A DNA stretch of 7,639 nt from positions 1-7,639 of the forward strand of contig CAZVCJ010000187.1 in the NCBI GenBank assembly GCA_964625745.1, given 5' to 3'. This stretch comes from CAZVCJ01 sp964625745 (GTDB lineage: Bacteria; Chloroflexota; Anaerolineae; VGOG01). A program made the translations under genes and the position numbers. A model generated the notes under the pieces. It did no database searches and was not told the origin of the DNA. It was given only the letters and a program-made list of their open reading frames with translations. Of this stretch, positions 6,452 to 7,639 are shown in pieces. Numbering within the stretch: position 1 is the stretch's first letter; every line of letters starts with the position of its first letter.

Positions 6452-6517
6452 GGGAATCAGGGATAAGGTCTCAATCCTGATTTCCTTATCCCTGATTCCC
6501 CGATTCCCCGATTCCCT
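6452..6517 (+). repeat. 17-bp hairpin plus tandem GATTCCCY octamers
   Basis: GGGAATCAGGGATAAGG (6452-6468) is perfectly complementary to CCTTATCCCTGATTCCC (6484-6500), with a 15-nt loop. The right arm runs into three tandem octamers of the form GATTCCCC/T (6494-6517), and the left arm contains related AGGGAATC words, so several register-shifted pairings are possible. No T run follows. The element fills the gap between the ferredoxin-like gene and hypB and ends 4 nt before the hypB Shine-Dalgarno (GGGAGG, 6522-6527), so folding could influence hypB translation. It resembles a dispersed intergenic palindrome more than a terminator. Confidence 0.65.
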
Positions 6518-6532
6518 GATTGGGAGGGTGTA

Positions 6533-7195
6533 ATGGTCAAAATCCCCGTGTTAAAAAGCATCACCGAGGCCAACGCTCTGTTGGCCGATGCCATTCGGGC
6601 CAGGTTCGTCCAGCAGGACGTGTTGGTGTTGAACATTATCGCCTCGCCGGGGGCTGGCAAGACTGCGCTGCTGGAGCGCACCATCGAGAAACTGCACGGC
6701 GAGCTGCGCCTGTCGGTCATCGAGGGCGATCCCACTACCAGTCTTGACTCCGAGCGCATCGGTGCCGCTGGCGTGCCAGTGGTGCAGATCAACACCGGCG
6801 GCGGATGCCATCTGGAGGCGCGCATGATCCAGGTGGCTTTGGAGCAACTGGACGTGGAAGACGCCGACGTGGTCATCATTGAGAACGTCGGCAACCTGCT
6901 GTGCCCCACCGGCTGGGACCTGGGCGAGGACGCCAAGGTGGTGGTCGCCAGCCTGCCCGAGGGCGACGACAAGCCGCTCAAGTACCCGATGGCCTTCGCC
7001 ACCGCCCAGGCGGTGGTCATCAACAAGATTGATCTGGAGCCTTACCTCCCGGCCAAAGTGTCGGTGCTGCGCCAGAATGCTCTCCAGATCAACCCAGACC
7101 TGGCGGTGTTTGAGGTCTCTGCCCTCACGGGTCAGGGCCTCGAGGGATGGCTGGATTGGATACGGGAAAAATTGACTGAGAAGCGGGAGTCCTGA
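6533..7195 (+). CDS. hypB: Hydrogenase/urease nickel incorporation GTPase HypB
   Basis: Encodes a 220-residue SIMIBI-class GTPase that, with HypA, supplies nickel to the active site of [NiFe]-hydrogenase precursors. The P-loop ASPGAGKT is at 37-44, and EGDPTTSLDSERI (64-76) is the switch region. INTGGGCHLEA (86-96) supplies the metal ligands C92 and H93, and ENVGNLLCP (117-125) supplies C124. The SLPEGDDKPLKYP stretch (140-152) is family-typical, NKID at 164-167 is the guanine-recognition motif and SAL at 196-198 is the G5 loop. All G-domain nickel/zinc ligands are present. The N-terminal CxxCGC nickel site and the His-rich extension found in some HypB proteins are absent, so this is the short form with no nickel-storage segment. 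The ATG at 6533 is 5 nt after GGGAGG. Its stop overlaps the hypA start by one base. Confidence 0.95.
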   Translation: MVKIPVLKSITEANALLADAIRARFVQQDVLVLNIIASPGAGKTALLERTIEKLHGELRLSVIEGDPTTSLDSERIGAAGVPVVQINTGGGCHLEARMIQVALEQLDVEDADVVIIENVGNLLCPTGWDLGEDAKVVVASLPEGDDKPLKYPMAFATAQAVVINKIDLEPYLPAKVSVLRQNALQINPDLAVFEVSALTGQGLEGWLDWIREKLTEKRES

Positions 7196-7569
7196 TGCAC
7201 GAAGCGTCCATAACCGAGGCGATGCTGGACCTGGCCCTGGAGTACGCCCAGGGCCAGCGAATCACCGATATCTACCTCCAGGTGGGCAGGATGTCGTTCG
7301 TTGTCCCTGAATCGGTCGGGTTCTATTTCGAGTATCTCAGCCGGGGCACCGTGGCCGAGGGGGCGACGCTGCACTTTGAAACCGCGCCTCTGGAGATGAC
7401 GTGCACAGATTGCGGGAGACAAGCCGATCTGAGCGAGTGGGCGGATGAGCAGCCGCGAGCGATGATGGTGCAGGCCCTGGCCCGAGGTTGCCAGTGCGGC
7501 AGCAGCAACCTCCGCGTCACCGGCGGCACTGGTTTTGAAATGGTAAGTCTCGGGGTGGAAGCTCAGTAA
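7195..7569 (+). CDS. hypA: Hydrogenase maturation nickel metallochaperone HypA
   Basis: Encodes a 124-residue nickel-binding and zinc-binding chaperone that partners HypB. The N-terminal M1-H2-E3 nickel site is intact (MHEASITEAM). The LQVGRMSFVVPESVGFYFEYLSRGT core (28-52) is typical of the family, and the zinc domain follows. The first zinc pair is C70-x2-C73 (CTDC), as usual. The second is unusual: GCQCGSSN gives C99-x-C101 where the family normally has C-P-x-C-G-S (C-x2-C). The start overlaps the hypB stop (TGATG), indicating translational coupling. No hypC, D, E or F gene is visible in the remaining 70 nt. Confidence 0.93.
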   Translation: MHEASITEAMLDLALEYAQGQRITDIYLQVGRMSFVVPESVGFYFEYLSRGTVAEGATLHFETAPLEMTCTDCGRQADLSEWADEQPRAMMVQALARGCQCGSSNLRVTGGTGFEMVSLGVEAQ

Positions 7570-7639
7570 GTCACAATTTGAAGCACCCCTACTTTCGGCT
7601 AACTGCAAGACGTCTCTGGCAAAGGGAAAAGACCTCGCA
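7570..7639. other. Short right-edge region, nothing recognised
   Basis: The last 70 nt after the hypA stop show no clear start codon with a Shine-Dalgarno, no terminator hairpin with a T run and no repeat that I can support. Whether the hyp operon continues cannot be judged. Confidence 0.5.

Overview
The window looks like a stretch of chromosome from an anaerobic or facultatively anaerobic bacterium of moderate GC content. All eight genes lie on the + strand. Iron-sulfur proteins, a [4Fe-4S]-bearing aldo/keto reductase and nickel-hydrogenase maturation genes point to anaerobic metabolism. The intergenic repeats, including the motif CCTGAGCTTGTCGAAGGG and GGAGATTGCTTC...CTCGCAATGACA, are of a kind I associate with Chloroflexota (Anaerolineae or Dehalococcoidia) and similar environmental genomes. 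That placement is an inference, not something the sequence proves.

Layout: (1) 1-254 is non-coding and holds two repeat/hairpin elements. (2) 255-2211 holds a DppB/OppB-type and a DppC/OppC-type permease, the membrane half of a peptide/nickel-type ABC importer. No binding protein or ATPase is in view. (3) 2309-3469 is an aldo/keto reductase with a C-terminal pair of [4Fe-4S] motifs. It is set apart by a hairpin upstream and by a textbook intrinsic terminator downstream (3489-3523). (4) A good sigma70-like promoter (3540-3568) and a roughly 200-nt leader with a large inverted repeat precede a two-gene unit. This encodes an AlkA/OGG-type HhH-GPD DNA glycosylase (3780-4763) and a peptidase S51/cyanophycinase-like protein (4773-5489). 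(5) 5617-7569 encodes a cysteine-rich ferredoxin-domain protein followed by hypB and hypA, which overlap by one base. (6) 7570-7639 holds no gene that I can see.

How the genes work together: DppB and DppC would form one transmembrane pore. HypA and HypB together deliver nickel to [NiFe]-hydrogenase (or another nickel enzyme), so the rest of the hyp set or a hydrogenase is expected elsewhere or beyond the right edge. The ferredoxin-domain protein upstream of hypBA may be an electron carrier for that system, but only position supports this. The aldo/keto reductase is probably a flavin-independent, NAD(P)H-linked reductase with extra electron-transfer clusters.

I do not see a clear new multi-gene system. 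The signals most worth following are: the inverted-repeat element with 8-bp direct repeats in the glycosylase leader; a glycosylase whose expected catalytic aspartate position reads serine; a HypA with a C-x-C in place of the second C-x2-C; the CNCCPCCC motif in the ferredoxin-like protein; and hairpins built from tandem short words placed just before three start codons.
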